Shown here: in pieces, positions 1 to 10,839 of the stretch
How the letters are laid out: each line of letters starts with the position of its first letter
Position numbering within the stretch: position 1 is the stretch's first letter
From: Diphasiastrum complanatum
Lineage: Eukaryota > Streptophyta > Lycopodiopsida > Lycopodiales > Lycopodiaceae
Assembly: GCA_029204225.1 (NCBI GenBank)
Contig: CM055108.1
Location: 46,981,486 to 47,045,485 of the forward strand
Length of the DNA stretch: 64,000 bases
Reading direction: 5' to 3'
The notes under the pieces: generated by a model
What the model saw: only the letters and a program-made list of their open reading frames with translations
Databases searched by the model: none
Told to the model about the DNA's origin: nothing
Position numbers and translations under genes: made by a program

Positions 1-890
1 CCAAGATTGGAAGCATAGCAAAATCACCTTTGGCAATCATGACAAATGAGTCACTGTTGACTCAACTGGCCATGTCAAGCCCATTAAAGTTTATGATGAT
101 TGGTCATCAACAACTTATGATGAATCAATGTCGTATTGAAACCGCTGCAGAAGATGTGGATATTCTCCCAAACCATCAGACCAAGCTTCCACGTCCGGTA
201 GTAGCTCAACTCAGATGATTCCCAAAGTTCCACAAAACTTTGTGGAACCGCCTTTCGATCTTCCACGAAAATTTAAAGATTTCACATTGTGGATGACGTT
301 GTTATCCAGTTACCATAGCCACACCAGGAACCTACACCAAGTTCCAACTCCTTTGAAGGACCAGCTAAAATGATGCCGTTAAACCTTAAAGATCCTAACG
401 AGGAGATGGATCGAATAGTTCATGTTGGTGCACACCTTTCGTCCGAACAACTTTCTGTTCTGAAAACTTTACTTCGCAAATACAGGGATGTATTTGCATG
501 GAACTATACAGAAATGAAGGGAATTCCGACTGAAATAGTGGTTCATATGATTCCTTTAGAAGACAACTCTAAGATTGTTAGGGCTAAACCTTATAGAAGT
601 AACCCCGTCTATCGGGAGAGAATTGATGAAGATATTAAGAAATTGCTGGATGTTGGTTTCATTTATGAAGTCCAACATACTAATTGGGTATCACCCATTG
701 TGGTTGTACCCAAGAAAAACGGCAAACTTCGTATTTGTGTCAATCTCAAAAACCTTAATGCGGTTACGAAGAAAGACCATTTTCCCTTGTCTTTAACGAC
801 CCAAATCTTGGATGGATTCAGTGGTTATTTCCTTGTTGAAATAGCCGAAGATAAACATAAAATAGCCCTTGCCACAGATATTGGGTCCGC
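1..890 (+). pseudogene. Ty3/gypsy pol relic: spacer and N-terminal reverse transcriptase (chimera copy A)
   Basis: Bases 1-369 read as a poorly conserved linker, with stops, that normally lies between protease and RT. From 370 an open stretch of about 170 codons carries the fingers and early palm of a gypsy RT: a YRDVFAW-like segment, a P-Y-R motif, then KKNGKLRICVNLKNLN and the SGYF motif. Relative to the related piece at 9375-9606, 36 bases before LDGFSGY are missing (near 808), apparently lost between short TCTT repeats. Homology breaks near 887, where unrelated DNA enters; the palm resumes at 1473. The element is cut by the window edge, so its 5' part is unseen. Family assignment is firm; this is a dead fragment. 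Confidence 0.9.
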
Positions 891-1472
891 GAATGGCTCG
901 CGCGAAGCAAACAACACAGAGGTGTCCCAATGCAAGGAGGCCACCATGGAAATCCACCAACACTCGTCCTCCACCACCACGTGACCCGCCATGATTGAAG
1001 GGTATCCGGATGATCTGTGCGCATGCTCAACCGATATTCGGGCGTGAAATTCAAATGTAAAATTTTCTTTATCGTCATGTTAGTGCTCATGTGGAGCAGA
1101 GTTTCAGAAATGATTGCCCTCATAAGTTTTCGTGAACGTATCGTATCTCTAGGTACGGAATTCGGTGGCCATTATTTTTTACTGATAGACCATTCATTAC
1201 TTTTAGGCGTAGGTACCATGCTGTAATATTATTATTGGTGGACGTTTACAGCCCCGGATTATATGACAAATGTATGGCTGTTATTACAAGCATGCTTAAC
1301 TGATTAATGCCTGAAGTTAGAGCTAGTTTTAACCACAGTAGTTAGAATGCGGGCAGCACCGGAAACTCAAAAAATAGCAACCAAACGGTACCAGTTTCCA
1401 TTCTCTCTCTACCTAACCTCTCTCTAAAGTCAAATTTCTTAAAGGACCCATTTTGAGCCCAAATTTTCCGTA
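887..1472. other. unidentified insertion splitting the gypsy RT
   Basis: About 585 bases of non-retroviral sequence interrupt the RT reading frame. A GCG-rich start (near 890-905) is followed by AT-rich DNA and a CT-rich stretch near 1400-1430. The last bases before RT resumes (about 1440-1460) resemble, on the opposite strand, the sequence that follows the other gypsy RT break at 9607-9640. The same kind of DNA may therefore have entered both copies. No convincing coding sequence, terminal repeats or target duplication seen. Confidence 0.45.
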
Positions 1473-2474
1473 ATGGCTTATAATGTCATGCCTTTTGGCT
1501 TATGCAACGTCCCTTCAACGTTTCAGAGGGTTATGCAACTGGTCTTCCAAGACCTATTACATCGGATTGTCAAAATTTATCTTGATGAACTGGATGTACA
1601 TTCCTCAGTCGCTACGCACCTTGACGCAGTGGAAAAAATCTTCATTCGCTGCCATAGATTTGGAATTTTTCTAAACCCTGATAAGTGTCAAATCTGGGTC
1701 ACCCATGGGGTAGTACTCAGACATATAATTTCAAAGGACGGTATTTCTACCGATCCTTCAAAAATCAAAGTAACAGTGGAAATTCCCTTACCTGCAACAA
1801 TGAAAGAAGTTTATGTCTTCCTCGGTCACACAAATTATTATTGCATCTTTAAAATTGATTATGCTTATTTAGCTGTGGTAGATCCTCGATGGACCGAAGA
1901 ACGCATTAAAGCCTTTGAGGAGTTGAAAACAGCCCTTACCATGGCACCCATACTCCGTTCGCCAGACTATATGAAAGAATTCTATGTGCATACTGACGCC
2001 AGTAAGTATGCCATTGGAGGTCTTCTTGCACAACTGAACAAGTATGGCAAGGATTTTCCAATACGTTTCTTGAGCAGGCAACTGGTGCCTGCTAAAGTAA
2101 ACTATACGACCACCGAACGAGAAGCATTGGAGATGGTCTATGTTGTTCAACAACTAAGACATTATCTACTAGGCTAGACCTTTGCCTTTTACACCGACCA
2201 TCAAGCCCTTTTATATATTGTTAATAAATCATATAAAACGAGACGTATAACTCGATGATTGTTGATATTAGAGGAATTTAATTTTCGCATAGTCGTTCGG
2301 AAAGGAACCCAACACTTCATGGCGGATCACCTTTCCTAGCTCCCTAATGCTGAAAAAGCAACTACACCAGTCAACGATGATGTTCCTGATGCATGTCTTT
2401 TTCAGATTGATGCTACACCCTTATGGGATGAGGAGATCACTTAGTTCCTAACAATAGGCAGACTCAAAGAAGGC
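1473..2474 (+). pseudogene. Ty3/gypsy RT palm, RNase H and connection (chimera copy A)
   Basis: Residues 6-19 of the open frame give the gypsy palm motif VMPFGLCNVPSTFQR. The catalytic box at 1578-1589 reads YLDE instead of YLDD, so the polymerase would be inactive. Thumb and connection follow (a PDKCQIW segment and an H-x-I-S-K-D-G segment), then RNase H beginning with FYVHTDASKYAIGG and continuing through TEREALEMVY. A TAG after residue 234 and further stops at about 2256, 2338 and 2443 break the tether to integrase. About 93% of this segment is repeated at 30720-31530. It is an inactivated pol relic with no visible promoter. Confidence 0.92.
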
Positions 2475-3096
2475 TTGAATACAGCTACAAATTTGTTTTT
2501 TTTGCTTAAAGCAGCGCCCTTTCAGCTAATAGCTGGACAACTTTACAAAAGGGGCATTGACGATATTATCCGACGATGTGCTTATGAATCTAAAATACGA
2601 CCTATCATATCTCAGGCTCATGAGGGCATTGGCGGAGGTCACTTCTCTGCTAAAGCAACAACTAAGATTATCCTTCGAGCAGGTTTGTGGTAGCCCTCAT
2701 TATTAAAGGACACATTTGTTGTCATTAAAACATGTGATATCTGTCAGCAAGCCAAGAAAAATACAAAAGCAGACTTCACAACTTTAACTCCCATTATATA
2801 AGATGAAGCCTTTTGTAAGTGAGAAATTGACTTTGTTGGTCCAATCAGCCCAGCAACGAAACACACCCATAGGTTACGACATTAATTGGGTTGAGGCTCG
2901 GGCAACAAAGGACGCCAACACAAAGACTGTAGCACGTTTTCTTTACGAAAATATTATTACACATTTTAGTTGTCCTATAGGGCTAGTTAGTGATCGTGGC
3001 ACGCACTTTTTAAATATTGTCATTGATAATTTGCTACGCCATTACCTTGTAGTTCACCGAAAGAGTACACCATACTATCCTAGATGTAATCTTTAA
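2475..3096 (+). pseudogene. Ty3/gypsy integrase fragment (chimera copy A)
   Basis: The N-terminal HHCC zinc-binding region is visible: HEGIGGGHFSAKAT near 2619 and CDICQQAK near 2735, separated by frame breaks and stops. The catalytic core follows on the same strand, with ARFLYENII and a VSDRGTHFLN segment near 2980 that holds the second Asp of the DDE triad. The reading ends near 3090, just before the glutamate, where sequence switches directly to copia RT. The switch lies at the same place in the copy at 31534-32139, so the fusion predates duplication. Nonfunctional. Confidence 0.9.
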
Positions 3097-4065
3097 ATTC
3101 AAATGCAATGCTAATGGGGGTATTGATCAAAGGAAAGCCCGAGTAGTGGCACGTGGATTCTCTCAAATCCCAAATATTGACTACAATGAGACTTTTAGTC
3201 CAGTAGTCAAACACTCTTCGATTCAACTACTTCTATTATATGTTGTTGTAGCTGACTTCAAAATACATAAACTCGATGTACAGACAACTTATCTAAATGG
3301 AGTTACTGAAGAAGATATCTACATGGTATGCCTGAGAGATACGTTCTCGAAGGTATGGAAGATCATGTTTGCAAACTCCATAAGGCACTTTATGGCTTGA
3401 AGGATGCTAAATAGATGTTGCCTTCCAAATTCGACATGACCGATCTGGGTGAAGCTCACTACTGTCTAGGAATTCAACTGTAAAGAAACTCACTCACCAA
3501 TGGATCTAGGCCTACGATTGTCGAAGGATCAATGTTCTTAGACTAAGCAAAAAAAGGAAAAGATGAGAGTCTCAAAGTATCTATACCAATCAATCGTCGG
3601 ATCTCTCATGTATGCAATGGTCTGTACAAGACCTGATATCGATTTTGTAGTTAGCTCTCTAAGCCAATTCATGGCCAAAACTGGCATCATCCATGGAAAG
3701 GCTCTCGTAAGATTCATGAGATACATTAGAGCTACAATAGACCTATGCATCTGCTATGGGAAAGTCGACAACAACAATCTCTATCGACTCAGTGGATATT
3801 CAGATGCGAGTTGGAGAGGAGATGTAGATACTTGTAGATCCACATCTGGATTTACATTCTTCTTCAACGGTAGTCCTATTTCTTGAAACAATTGTAAGAA
3901 GACCTCTATTGCTCTTTCCTCCATAGAAGTAGAATACATTGTTGTTCTGAAGCCATTAAAGAAGCAATTTGGTTGATAAATTTACTGTCAAACATTAGTC
4001 TGAATCAATACACTCCTACAATTATGTTTGTGATAATCAGAATTCTATTGCCCTTGTTGAATCTT
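3097..4065 (+). pseudogene. Ty1/copia RT and RNase H fragment fused behind gypsy integrase (copy A)
   Basis: Immediately after the gypsy integrase the sequence reads as copia RT: RKARVVARGFSQIPNIDYNE, FSPVVK, and HKLDVQTTYLNG, which contains the first catalytic Asp. The YVDD box and the rest of the palm are deleted (3400-3560). RNase H resumes at 3563 with the SIVGSLMYAM-like motif, TRPDIDFVVSSLSQFM, SGYSDASWRGD and a diverged SSIEVEY-like segment, then a DNQ-type C-terminal piece around 4030. Stops occur at 3883 and elsewhere. The gypsy and copia portions lie on the same strand, as if joined by template switching or recombination. Dead relic. Confidence 0.9.
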
Positions 4066-4254
4066 TGACATCCACACCGGCTATGGCTCCAACTAGCATA
4101 ACTATGGTAGTCTCCCAACTACTCTACGTTATGTCTTCTCCAACTAGCTTGGATATGGATGCAAGAAGACAGTCATGAGCATGGTGGTGAGTATTTTGAT
4201 GGGTAAGATCCACTCTTCTGAATCTCTTTTCTCTACTTAGCAACTAAAACCAAA
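4066..4254. other. short noncoding junction sequence
   Basis: Linker between the copia RNase H relic and the gene-D fragment. Contains two CCAACTA-type repeats (near 4088 and 4140) but no gene signal. Confidence 0.4.
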
Positions 4255-4605
4255 TGGCAACTTAACCTATCATGCAACAATTTCCTTCTTTCGTATGGAT
4301 CCGAGAGCTAATAATTTTCATGCTTATTTAGATCAACGTAAGCAGCATACAATGCAAAATGAGATGATATGAGCATGGAATTCACTGGTCCATATCCTAA
4401 AATCTTAAATGCAATAGTTTTCGTTACAAAAATTATTCTATGCACCTTATACAAATTATGTCCTCCAAGAAAATGAGACAGTACCTTGATTGCCATAATC
4501 ATTGTCTTGCCATGTTGATGAAACGTTGAATGGGCAACACTTATCTCATTATTCTTGAAGAACTTCAGATAATGCCCCAGTGCACGATCTCTTGAAAATT
4601 CTCTA
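4255..4605 (-). pseudogene. fragment of unknown gene 'D' (C-terminal part)
   Basis: The minus strand encodes AREFSRDRALGHYLKFFKNN followed by HQHGKTMIMAIK and FALYAAYVDL. This matches the exon at 45943-46300 on the plus strand and is the same gene as the minus-strand relic at 32911-34185. I do not recognise the family. Here only about 115 codons survive, joined near 4605 to repeat block A, so the apparent 120-residue ORF starting at 4670 is a chimera: its first 15 or so residues come from block A. No splice or promoter signals are retained. Confidence 0.6.
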
Positions 4606-5820
4606 GCAGAAGAGTCCGCCCTCAATAGCTTCTTATTACATATTACGTACCATACAATGTTCTGGAACACCTTTTTTTCCTTGAAAAAAACATCATAACT
4701 TTGAAAAAAGACCTAAAAAAAACAAGAAAAAAACATTTCAAACAACCTAAAAAAGTTGACAACGTGATAGAACAAAAAACAAACCAAAATTCCTATTCCT
4801 TTCTTTAGAACACAAAAAATAATAATTTTGATGCACATATTGTATGCATATTGTAAAAAAGAAAAATATATTTTCGATTCCCACTTGTATATTTTCCTAT
4901 GGCATACTCATGCCAAGTTCATCATTTCTTTGCTCTATTCCTATCTATTATAGGTCCTCAAGCACCATTGAATTGGACAGCTGGTTGAATTCACAAGAGT
5001 GATGATTTAGAATCACGTTTTTTGTTCCTTCTTTCAAGAGAACTCAATCTCGGTTGGAGGCATATTAACGAGATGCTTTCCCTTACAGTTGATTACACTT
5101 TTCTTGAGGATCTTATGTCCACATGTACCCAACAAACATGCATTTTCAATAAACATTTGATGTTATGTCCAGGATAAATATTTGACATAACATTGGGAGA
5201 AGAGCAATCTTCAACTCTATTGATTCCACATCCAAAGACTTAGACCATCATCTTTATTATAATGTTATGTCTAGGAGAATACCCTATAGAACATAGGAGA
5301 CAATTGTTTGTACCATCTTCAAATATATATTTGTGAAATTAGAATATATCGAATTTCACAAATTTACATAGAGACATCTAGGATAATATTCGACATAACA
5401 TGGGAGACATGCAATCTTCAATTATTTTGAGTCCACCTGCAAAGTCTTTGACCATCATCTTTATTATATGTGGATGTTGTCTACATAACATAGGTATTAG
5501 GAGACATGCAATATTCAACCCTATAGAGACTATGCGAAAAGTCTTAGACCATCATCGTTAATGCTTATCAAAAGGCCTCCAAATGTTGAATCGTCTATTG
5601 TATTTTCCATGAGCCTTTCACTTGCTTCAGATTTGACAACAAATGAGAATATTGTGATAGTTATCCAATTTCCATGAAAGCGATACAATTGTTACGTTAA
5701 TGTTTGATGAATAGGGTCTATGACACTTAATCAAATATATAAAACACTATGTTTACATCTTTTGAGAAGCAAATGGAGAACTACTATCCTAAAACTAGCT
5801 AAGAGAATCACATTGATGTA
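4606..5820 (+). repeat. repeat block A, short copy 0 of the large mosaic unit
   Basis: Closely matches 17735-19460 and 59170-60890 on the same strand and 48811-50190 in reverse. Copy 0 has lost two internal pieces: about 230 bases at 4829 and about 290 bases at 5131. The 126-codon ORF seen in the other copies is therefore broken here. After about 5808 it jumps straight to the copia gag U leader, skipping the roughly 3 kb between these blocks in the longer copies. Confidence 0.88.
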
Positions 5821-6700
5821 GGTGAGTCGATCTTACCACTTACATAATAAAAAATAATAAATATTGTGGACCCGACTAACAATAAGATCGTTAGTAAGAT
5901 GGGATTTGCTAGAGCATACCTTCTAGAAGCTAGTGAGAGATTGAATTTTACAAATTATGCTATTTGGAAGGTTAGGATGGAGTCACTCTTGGTGCTCGAA
6001 GACCTATATCAGTTCTTGATTGAAGATGAAGATGAACCTCTAGGTGCACATGAATTAGTGAGATACAAAAAGAGATCTACGCTAACGCTTTGTTGTGTGA
6101 AAACGAACGTGAGCGACGTCTTTTGAGGGAGTAACATCATCTAAAAGTGCTAAAGTGGCTTGGGAGTCTTTAAAATCAATCTATGAATCTAGTAACACTT
6201 CAAGAGTACTCATGCTTAGAAATCAGATTTCGCAAAGCGTGAGGAGAAGTGAGGAGAGTGCACATGATTACGTACTCAAAATCAAGTCTCTAAATAGGGA
6301 GTTGGCTTCCATTGGAGAGAAGATTCATGATGGAGAGCTTGTGAAAATTGTTTTTAATGGCCTAGGAAATAACTTTGCAAATTTGGTCCAAAGTTTTGCA
6401 TCCAAGACACTTTGCCAACTATAGAAAAACTTCACAATGTATTAGTGGCTAAAGAGTGTAGGATGCTCCACACCAAGGCAAGAATGAGTAAATTTTTCTT
6501 ATTCATTTGGAATTTTTTGCTCTCGATGTACATATATATGTAGATATTTACTTTCTAATAGAGATTAAGAACCTTAATATTAGAACTGACGATTCTTGAC
6601 AAGTGAATCATCATTATATCAAGAAGTGCCAAGAATTATCTTGTAGGATATTATTAAGAATAGATAAGAATGAGAATCCTAAATGTAATTTGATATCAAG
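5821..6700 (+). pseudogene. Ty1/copia Gag relic (UBN2 type, 'U', copy 0)
   Basis: From 5935 the plus strand reads LNFTNYAIWKVRMESLLVLE, the N-terminal signature of copia Gag polyproteins, then AWESLKSIYESSNTSRVLML, an EESAHDYVLKIKSLNRELAS helix and FASKTLCQL. A frameshift near 6125 and stops after 6422 disrupt it. An AT-rich stretch (about 6480-6600) precedes remains of a CCHC zinc knuckle around 6607-6640 (HYIKKC). The leader begins with GTGAGTCGAT at 5821, which looks like a splice donor. Related copies are at 22428-22893 and 63446-64000. Gag packages element RNA; this one is inactive. Confidence 0.85.
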
Positions 6701-7327
6701 AATTTTTAATTTTAAAAATAAAGACAATACTTGGAAGCGCAGACGCAAAAGACAAAAGAGGAGAAACTCACGAAGATCCAAAGGAGAAAAAATCAAAAAT
6801 CCAAAGGAAAACCGGTGTAAGCTTGCAGGACAGTTAGTGATTGATCCAACAAAGCTTGTTGGGGATCGTCGAAAGATTCAGCCAAGCTTGCAGGGTAGAT
6901 GAAACAGAAACGCAAAAAAGGATAAAAACCAAGTAGCAAAAAGACGAAATTCCCGAAACCAGGGGAACGTGGGAAAGCATTAATCTCGAGAAAGAGGAAA
7001 CTCCCAAACATGAAAGATCGGCATACATCTTTGAAGTGCTTTCGAAAAAAATGGACGAAAGCGAGAAAATCAAAAACCTGAAAAAGTGCCAAGATAGCGA
7101 ATCTGGGATAGCGAAGTTTCTAACAAATGGAATAGGTTAGGAAAGTGAGAGATTAAAAGGCACATTTGGGGATAGCGGAAGTGGAAGAGCCAAAGTTTTG
7201 TTTTGTGAGGATCTGGTTCTTGTTTGCTTCTCAAAGTTCCTAACACTTATTTTACTGGGACAACGAAAAATGGATCAAAACGAAAAAGGAGAGTAAAGTA
7301 ACTCTTTTTTTGTTATAGATTGATAGT
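6701..7327. other. lysine-codon-rich, purine-rich stretch without a recognisable gene
   Basis: The plus strand is strongly purine-biased (many GAAA/AAAG runs), giving basic reading frames on plus and leucine/phenylalanine-rich frames on minus. It may be the post-zinc-knuckle linker of the copia U element. No family motif recognised. Confidence 0.35.
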
Positions 7328-7723
7328 TTGATGTACTCTTTTCCTTGTCCTTTTTCTAATGGTCGTGCTCACTTCCAAAAACGTGACATCCTCAAGCTTG
7401 ATAAGACTGCTCTTTCTCCTCACTCGAGCAAATCCCTTTGCTCTGCCTACTTTTTTAGTAGATTGAACTTTGTTTCTCCTATCATCAGTGCTCCTAATAA
7501 CATTCTGATTAACCCTAGGGGTCTTCTCCCTCTTCCGTCAACTTTCAACCCTACCATTAGTTATGTAAAAGCTTTTAAAAATAAGACCTTTCCTCATGCT
7601 CCTCTTTTCTCCACTGAGGATAAATGGGCCAACTTGAAACAGGTTAATATTTATGTGGAATCCAGAACTAGCTATGCAATTCTGTCCCGATTCGAATTGA
7701 ATAGGAATTTTAAAGGCAAGTGA
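7328..7723 (+). CDS. unrecognised 131-codon ORF
   Basis: Open from an ATG at 7328 to a stop at 7721-7723 with no internal stop. The product is basic and rich in Ser, Phe, Pro and Leu, with no zinc-binding cysteine pattern, signal peptide or clear transmembrane segment. It lies between the copia U gag relic and the 8012 element boundary, and no second copy occurs in the window. The T/C-rich plus strand contrasts with the purine-rich DNA just upstream. It could be a gene or LINE fragment, or a chance ORF; I assign no function. Confidence 0.25.
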   Translation: MMYSFPCPFSNGRAHFQKRDILKLDKTALSPHSSKSLCSAYFFSRLNFVSPIISAPNNILINPRGLLPLPSTFNPTISYVKAFKNKTFPHAPLFSTEDKWANLKQVNIYVESRTSYAILSRFELNRNFKGK

Positions 7724-8011
7724 ACTGCATGTGATATTGACAATTGAATTAAGCTTGTGTTGGATTTATTCCTCAACTCTCCCAAATTTCATGTTAATCT
7801 AGTTCCATTCGATTGTTGCAGTTTTACATGCATTGTCGCACAGTCTGCAAAAATGCGCTAATATCAAAGATAAGTATTAGAGTGGCAACCGACTTGTCGA
7901 GGAAGTCCAACTTGTCCGAGTTGTCGACTTAATCGACTAACGTTGGGACCATCAAGATTAGTCCACTTCATCGACCTCATCGACTATCAACAGCAATACG
8001 CTCGACTCCGG
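7724..8011. other. noncoding stretch with GTCGA/CGACT motifs
   Basis: Between about 7885 and 8010 the tetramer CGAC and the words TCGACT and GTCGA recur about ten times, giving a degenerate short-period repeat. No gene seen. Confidence 0.4.
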
Positions 8012-8728
8012 ATAGTCGCAGTCTCCTAACACCCACTTATTGTATTGTGCAACCACTTGGACAAAAATAGCCACCGCCGCCACAATCTACCCAAGACGGT
8101 GCTACTACTCTATTTCCTTTTTGTACATACGTCAACACTAGTGCAATTTGTATGTAGATGATGATCATTATAACAAACAACACAAGAGAATTATCATAGA
8201 CAGACATTGTACATGCTTTCATGCATCGATTTTTTCTTTCAAACTGATTGTCAGTAATAAGCTCAAGCTTTTACAAAGTAGAGTTGAGCATGACGGTGTC
8301 GTCCACAATTGTCTTGTGTGCACATCATCAATATGACTTGTATTTACATATACATTAATTTGAATCAAGTACTATCTTGTTATTGCATTCAGATCTTTGT
8401 CAATGTTGCATGCCTTTGCTATTTCGTTTTTTTTTACTCTCTTACTATTTTGTATTCATGTCTGCTCTTCTTGCTTTCTCAAAGCGCAAACAGATTTTGT
8501 GTTCTCCTGGGTGATCCATTGTGATCCGCGCAGTAGTGTATGCATCGATGAGATTTCCACCAACATCTCCCAACATAGTATTGGAGCCATTTTTATAGCT
8601 TGATGAGCTTCCCACAGGACCTAGTTCTATCAGCCCATAGAATAATAGTTTTCTTGTTCTATAAATAGCATTAGATTTTCATTCTTAAGTCATTGATAGT
8701 TATTAGTGTCACCTAGACTAACTTCCAG
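8012..8728 (+). promoter_or_regulatory. LTR-like upstream region of copia Z gag (copy 0)
   Basis: This 0.7 kb recurs at 22895-23607 directly before the same gag start. It holds a plant-style TATA box, CTATAAATAG, at about 8660, some 70 bases before the gag ATG. That arrangement fits the U3/R part of an LTR or leader. I could not place both LTR ends or an initiator-tRNA primer site, so it may be a truncated LTR. Confidence 0.5.
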
Positions 8729-9240
8729 ATGGATTCCCAAAGCAAAGTCAGTCTCATCATGGACAAGCTTAATGGATCCAACTACCATCTGTGAAAATTT
8801 AAGATGAAAAATGTGCTAATGGCCTAGGAGTTGTATGCAGTTGTCATAGGTGCAGAGGCAAGACCCGAAGTAGACGACACTGCAATCTCCCGATGGAAGC
8901 TGAAGGATGGCAAAGCTTTTGTGTTGATTATACTCAACATTTCAGACACACAAATCGGCCATGTGTTTGAAGCTTAGACCTCAAAAAAAGTCTGGGACAT
9001 CTTGAGCACATTGTACGATGTACGAGACGTACCCTTCAAGCTACACCTCAGAAGGAAATTCTACTCACTCACGATGACAAATGGTGATTCACTACAAGAT
9101 CACATCAATCAAGAACCTGCTACAACAGATGGCCGTTGTCGAATCAAATATTGACGATCAAGACACAATAATGAATTTTCTTTCAAGTTTGCCAAGCCCA
9201 TATGACAACTAGGTGATGATTATCACGACACACCTTAGCA
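8729..9240 (+). pseudogene. Ty1/copia Gag relic ('Z', copy 0)
   Basis: Starts with the ATG at 8729 and reads as a copia Gag: LNGSNYHL followed by KFKMKN, then RWKLKDGKAFVLIIL, a KKVWDIL segment, and FYSLTMTNGDSLQDHIN. Three in-frame stops sit where copia Gags usually carry tryptophan (near 8793, 8824 and 8977), consistent with G-to-A decay. The same three positions are stops in the copy at 23608, so inactivation preceded duplication. The reading ends near 9240 at a junction with an inverted RNase H fragment. Confidence 0.8.
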
Positions 9241-9374
9241 CCTCCGCAATCCGCATCCACATAGCCACATAACTTAGGTAGATCCTCATGCTTCCTATAG
9301 GTCAAGCCATAATCTGAAGTGCCTTTGATATAATACAAAATGCACTTAGTTGCCTTCCAATGCATTTCTGTAGG
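9241..9374 (-). pseudogene. Ty1/copia RNase H fragment, inverted
   Basis: The minus strand reads APTEMHWKATKCILYYIKGT and LCGYVDADCGG, the standard copia RNase H region. It is fused head-on to the plus-strand Z gag at about 9238. The same fusion is present at 24110-24120, showing that the inverted junction was copied as a unit. Here the fragment stops at 9374, where gypsy RT begins on the plus strand. Confidence 0.85.
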
Positions 9375-9606
9375 TGCTGCCAAGAAAAACGGCAAACTTC
9401 GTATCTGTGTCAATCTCAAGAACCTTAATGCGGTTACGAAGAAAGACCAGTTTTCCTTGTCTTTAATGACCCAAATCTTAGAGAAAATGGCGGGAGATGA
9501 AGCTTTTAGCTTCTTGGATGGATTCAGCGGTTATTTCCTTGTTCAAATAGCCCCTGAAGATAAACATAAAATAGCCTTTGCCACAGAGAACGGGGTTTAT
9601 CATTAG
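9375..9606 (+). pseudogene. Ty3/gypsy RT fragment
   Basis: Reads KKNGKLRICVNLKNLNAVTK, then EKMAGDEAFSFLDGFSGYF and PEDKHKIAFATENGVYH, ending in a TAG at 9604. It belongs to the same gypsy family as 370-890 but keeps the 36 bases that copy lost. It breaks where RT would continue into the MPFGL motif, close to the break in the copy at 887. Fragment only. Confidence 0.88.
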
Positions 9607-10839
9607 AAGATATTAGAACTCAAAATGGGCCCTTTGTCAAGATGTCTTTTTTTACTTCGCACGGTTTCAATGCTTAAGTGACCCAATCAATTGTGTCCAT
9701 CTGTGATGAACTGTAACAGTGGTGGACGGACGGAAATTGGTTTTGCCTTTCCTAGCCAAATTTTGGCGATTTTTTAAAATCCCGCCGAGCAGTACAAACG
9801 ATTGTGATTGGACTACAAATACTGCCCGAATACTCTTTTGCTACCCGTATTTGTACACTTGAGGTTGATTTGACGTAAATAGTTATAAACTGTAGTTAAC
9901 AAATGCCTGTAGTTTAGGAACTTCTTGTCATTCTTAGGTATACCTCTCATTCTCTTTGTTCTCAATCATACTCAACTTCCATAGAGATATTTTGGACTAA
10001 TGACGACACGCAATCAGAGACCAAGAGAAACCATTGATGCGGGCCAGAGCAGCTTGTTTGGTGCGGGCCATGCAATGTCCTAGTATCGGATCAGCAGGCA
10101 TGTGTACAGATCAATAGTGAGGCAGTATAGGAGCGCGCGCCGAATCGATAACCCAAGTATGAAAGTCGGCAGTCGATAGCAGATCAATGCGCAAGTGAGT
10201 ATAGGCCATTGTTCGTTGTGTTAAATTTTTGGATTGGATCCGAGTCTTCATACTTTTCCCATGCTGATCTTTGTTAATTGGACGATTACACACTTTGAAA
10301 TCTTTGTAGATTAGAAGTGGTTGCCTCCACGCCAAAGGGAGAATCTAGAATATCCCCTCTGAAAATCAGAATATTTCATTCAGTTTTCATTTAGTACCAA
10401 AGGCCATTCAAAAACCCAGTATCAAATCAGCGTGCTTGTAGAAAGTCAGAAGGTATAGAATGTAGGTCAGGCGCGTTGAACTGATATTAGACAAAAAAGT
10501 CGGAAACTAGGCTATATCGGATGGGCGTGTGGGAGTCTGGAACAAGAATCCCATGATTGGGTTGGGCGCACTAAACCGATACTGTCTATTGTAAAAAAAT
10601 AAAATGGTAACTTCTGAAAGACATCTCGAATTGAGACGATTACAACGCCATTAGAAAGAACTCGACGAGAGCTTTTCAATGGCACCCAAGATGACCTAGT
10701 TCCGAGCTACGGTTAAAGAGATATTCTCAGTCAAAATTTTGGGCGGTAAAACAGTCAACGATCAACCTAATATTGGATCGGCACAAGGTTGACCAGTTTG
10801 ACCTGGTAAAACCCTAAGGGCGCGAGTCGATGCGAAACA
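9607..10839. other. noncoding, LTR-like sequence of unknown family
   Basis: No gene found. The segment 10380-10830 has the feel of a degraded LTR: recurring words such as GGCGCG, CGATACTG and GGTAAAAC, and a GTCAACGATCAACCTA stretch near 10755. I could not locate paired LTR ends. The only ORFs are short and lack motifs. Confidence 0.4.

Noticed and set aside
818-1123. Minus-strand 101-codon ORF overlapping the gypsy RT break
   Set aside because: Antisense to RT for part of its length and through unidentified insert; no recognisable motif.
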